Positions 61,480 through 64,000 of a stretch of 64,000 nt of DNA are shown in pieces. The notes below the pieces were generated by a model. The model worked only from the letters and a program-made list of their open reading frames with translations. It had not been told where the DNA came from and searched no databases. The number at the start of each line of letters is the position of its first letter. Position 1 is the first letter of the stretch. The DNA is from Acephala macrosclerotiorum (taxonomy: Eukaryota > Ascomycota > Leotiomycetes > Helotiales > Mollisiaceae): positions 1 to 64,000 of the forward strand of contig MU119262.1 in the NCBI GenBank assembly GCA_014904845.1, read 5' to 3'. The position numbers and the translations under genes are program-made.

Positions 61480-61780
61480 CCACTTTAAGCCTCTGCAAGG
61501 GTTTTATGACGTTTATAAAGCCTTTGAGACTACGTAAAGGGGGTAAATAAGCTTCTGTATGTTTTAGTAGGGGTTAAAAACAAGGGTTTTATAGCTTTAT
61601 AAAAGCTTTAAAACAACGTGAAAGGGGTAAATAAGTTTCCGTATGCTCTTGTAAGGGTTGAGATCAAAGGTTAAAGCCACCCGAAAAGATTCCGAATACT
61701 TGTAGGGGTTAAAAAAACAAGGGTTAAAGCCACTAAAGAGATTCCGAGTACTTGTAAGGGCCCTTTTCTTTCGGAATGCT
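61480..61780 (+). repeat. Degenerate tandem repeat
   Basis: Related units recur: gtaaa(g)ggggtaaataag (near 61536 and 61619), a ttccgtatg or ttccgaatac step, then tgtaggggttaaaaacaagggtt and ttaaagccac. At least four imperfect copies with variable spacing of about 50-90 bp are visible. It could be a minisatellite or the end of a decayed mobile element. Confidence 0.6.
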
Positions 61781-62399
61781 TCGGGCCGGCTAAAAAAAAA
61801 AGTTGCTAAACGTGCTTTGGACGTGCTTTTAAGTCTATTTTCTTAAATATTAACGTTAAAAAAACGAGGATAAAAAGAATTATTTTAAAATCCAAAGTTT
61901 GGTTTGGGTAGGTCCTTGTGCGTGGGCATAATAGGCGTGGGCGGGTGTGCAGGCACAAGCAAGAGAGACAAAGGCAGAGAGCCCTTAAAGGATTGAGAGC
62001 TTTCTGGGAAATGAAGAGTGGATTTTTAGCTTGCCGAGCCTCAAATTGCGCCCCTTGCTGCTCTCATTCTTGGCAGATCCAGTCGCAAATGAGAGCACCC
62101 AATTAGAGGCCCTCCTCAGCTGTCTGTGCTCTCACCTATTTTTTTGCATAAAAGTCTGGACATGCTTTCTTAGGGCAAAAAGGCTCATAGAATTTGGCCA
62201 TAATGAGGACATTTTCACGTACAGATTTCTTCACGTGGAGGGATTCATCTTCTTCTGCTACGATTGGAAATATACTACTGCTTTATATAGGAAGACATGA
62301 GACTTTCCCAAGCTTCGTAATCTTATACTAAAGAGCATCAATCTACAGTACATCAGTTCTTCGCGACCGTTCCTAGGACCGACCTTGAGAATCTACATA
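61781..62399. other. AT-rich then ordinary intergenic sequence
   Basis: An AT-rich patch (about 61795-61895) with CpG-bearing words recalls the RIP-like block but is short. The remainder has no recognisable gene; it may include mobile-element debris. Confidence 0.35.
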
Positions 62400-62935
62400 C
62401 CTTGAGGCCGCATGGCGACACATGAGAGTCTAAACGACCCTGGGGATGTCCGTGCACTTCTCGCACCATTCTTTGAACACTTCAAGAATCTCAAAAAGCT
62501 TTCTATCTCATCAGCAATGGCAAGAATTTTTGTCTCCAATCTTCATCTGCGGTATTGGTAGCAGTCTCCACAAGTTGCATTTGGAGGACCTCGCTGAGGT
62601 TGCGAGAAGCCTCTCCTGCAAGAACCTTGATCGTATTCGAATTCGTTACACCGAATTGAGCTCAATCAATATTGACTTTCCGACAAATGCACAAGAAGTA
62701 AGTTACTATTTTAGCCTTAATTGCCATTTTTATCTTCACTTGGCTGCTGGATATCGATGGTACGTCTACTGACTCATTGCGAAACATTAGCAACAGAAGT
62801 TTCTGGAAATACTAGGCCGCTTTGAATTAGTTTAGGTCATCGGTGTCAACACTGAAGACAACTTTGAGATCATTGATCTTGATGCCGGTGAGGTTGACGA
62901 TGGAAAGGCGCGAACCATCCTTGAAAACGGCTAAG
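62400..62935 (+). pseudogene. Relic of an F-box/LRR-like gene (C-terminal part)
   Basis: LRR-like text appears in two frames: FFEHFKNLKKLSIS, then FICGIGSSLHKLHLEDLAE and SCKNLDRIRIRYTEL after a frame change. A GTAAG donor follows NAQE near 62698. An acidic C-terminal piece (DNFEIIDLDAGEVDDGK) follows near 62850 and ends in TAA at 62932-62934. No F-box is found upstream. The layout (LRR, intron, acidic tail) matches the F-box/LRR genes at 33-46 kb. Confidence 0.5.
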
Positions 62936-63347
62936 CACGGGAAACCCCTGATTAGAAGTTGAGTCAATACATACTAGTTCTAAGAATAGCGCAGGGTGTT
63001 GGAGGGCTGGGACTAAAGCAGCGGTCTTGAAGTTCGTTTTCCTGCAGAGCGATTGGCAAACTAAAGGAGAATATAAGACGCATGGTCTGGTTTTGGTAGG
63101 GAATATATAGAAGGTAGCGAAACTGTTCAATAAATCTCGATTCTTTTTCCTTTGGCCTAGGCAGCTTGATATCCTAAGTCAAGTTGGAGTGGCTATGAGA
63201 TCTGAGACATTGGCCCCTCTTCATATTCGCTTAACGGTATGGGTAACCTTCGGCTCTACAACATCCACCACTCCCTTTTTTAATTGATTTAATGCATACA
63301 TCCCCGTTGTGGCTTCGATTTTCGGAGTTCATGATGCTCTCTTATGA
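62936..63347. other. Intergenic region, no supported gene
   Basis: Convergent gap before the MATE gene; nothing recognisable. Confidence 0.35.
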
Positions 63348-64000
63348 TTAGTCAGATAGGTGACCATGATCTTGCTGCGAGACGATTTCAGCCTCCTTCT
63401 CGAAGTCCACCCAAAGCACAAACAAGGTCTGTACCACCACTAAAACTGCACTACCAGTTACAAGACCTCCCCAAAGCCCAAACAGACCCATATCCAACTT
63501 GAAACAGAAATACCAAGCAGTACTCATACCGACGCCGTAGTAGGCTACAATGTTGCTGTACAATACGAAGTGCACTTTTCCTGCCCCTCGTAGGATTCCA
63601 CAGGCGCCGTTGTTAGACAAGTCTAAGACTTGGAAAAGCGCTATGATAGGTAGAACCTGAGCTGTCAGCCGCACCACGGGTTCGTCGTCTGAAAAGAGGT
63701 AGCCGAAGGAGTTTCGGACGAGCATGACGAGGATGAATTCGAAGATTCCAATTATCAGGGAAAGTATATATGGCATACGAAGGGCAAATTTGAGACCCTT
63801 AATATTTGCTGCGCCCAAAAGGTTGCCTATGCGATGACTTGACGCGACGCTGATGCCCAGCGGTATTGTGTAGAGGATCATGTCAGACGCCATGATAATC
63901 TATAAGAGGTTAGCTTGTTCTACATGGGTTTTGGTATGATGCATATACTCCCTGAGCTCCTATGGCAACTTGGTCGAGTCGAGCAGCCATCATGGCAAGG
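63348..64000 (-). CDS. MATE-family efflux transporter, C-terminal part (runs off the window)
   Basis: Two exon pieces are visible (64000-63949 and 63899-63348) joined across a 49-nt intron so that QVAIGAQG continues into IIMASDMILYTIPLGISVAS. The segment continues with the typical MATE stretch SSHRIGNLLGAAN, then hydrophobic helices (LSLIIGIFEFILVMLV, VLPIIALFQVLDLSNNGACGILRGAGK, YYGVGMSTAWYF, GLWGGLVTGSAVLVVVQTLFVLW). The GILRGAGK and SNNG region is characteristic. MATE proteins export cationic drugs or metabolites using ion gradients at the plasma or vacuolar membrane. The 5' half lies beyond the window edge. Confidence 0.92.

Noticed and set aside
1..64000. CRISPR arrays, rRNA and tRNA genes
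   Set aside because: No regularly spaced identical repeats and no recognisable rRNA or tRNA signatures by eye; a covariance-model search would be needed to exclude a tRNA.

Overview
The window looks like a filamentous ascomycete (Pezizomycotina) chromosome, most plausibly Leotiomycetes-like, although the class is only a guess. The supports are: short introns, mostly 45-80 nt, with GTRNGT donors, CTRAY-type branch points and YAG acceptors; a HET-domain gene; a fungal NACHT-ankyrin NLR-like gene; 2EXR, F-box/LRR and Ser/Thr-rich single-pass surface proteins typical of that group; and a 7.4-kb AT-saturated block with a RIP-like dinucleotide signature. All gene models were spliced by hand from the sequence, so exon borders are reasoned rather than transcript-proven.

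Layout: 1-7395 is a gene-free AT isochore whose few remaining C residues are almost all in CpG. At about 7400 composition switches abruptly to ordinary genic DNA. From 7.9 to 18.4 kb lie a two-domain fasciclin protein (-), a Cys-rich single-pass membrane protein (+), an NLR-like NACHT-ankyrin protein (+) and a HET-domain protein (+). From 19 to 31 kb is a conserved core: a four-TM membrane protein (-), the exomer subunit Bch1/Bud7 (-), a protein made of five short internal repeats (-), and the HIR histone-chaperone subunit Hir3 (+).

From 31.5 to 63 kb the content is accessory and contains much decay. There is a broken CE1-CBM1 acetylxylan esterase pseudogene, a cluster of F-box/LRR paralogues (two intact and divergent at 33.5-38.3 kb, two broken at 41.0-45.9 kb, one relic at 62.4 kb), a broken germin-like cupin, and three 2EXR paralogues (two intact, one destroyed by stops). 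Healthy genes are interleaved: another Cys-rich membrane protein (46.8-48.2 kb), a BTB-domain protein (49.6-50.5 kb) and a J-domain protein with a Cys-rich C-terminus (51.4-52.9 kb). The window ends inside a MATE transporter gene (-).

The main biological themes are non-self recognition (NLR beside HET), cell-surface and adhesion proteins, two housekeeping trafficking/chromatin genes, and a birth-and-death zone of F-box/LRR and 2EXR families. No rRNA, tRNA or CRISPR was recognised by eye.
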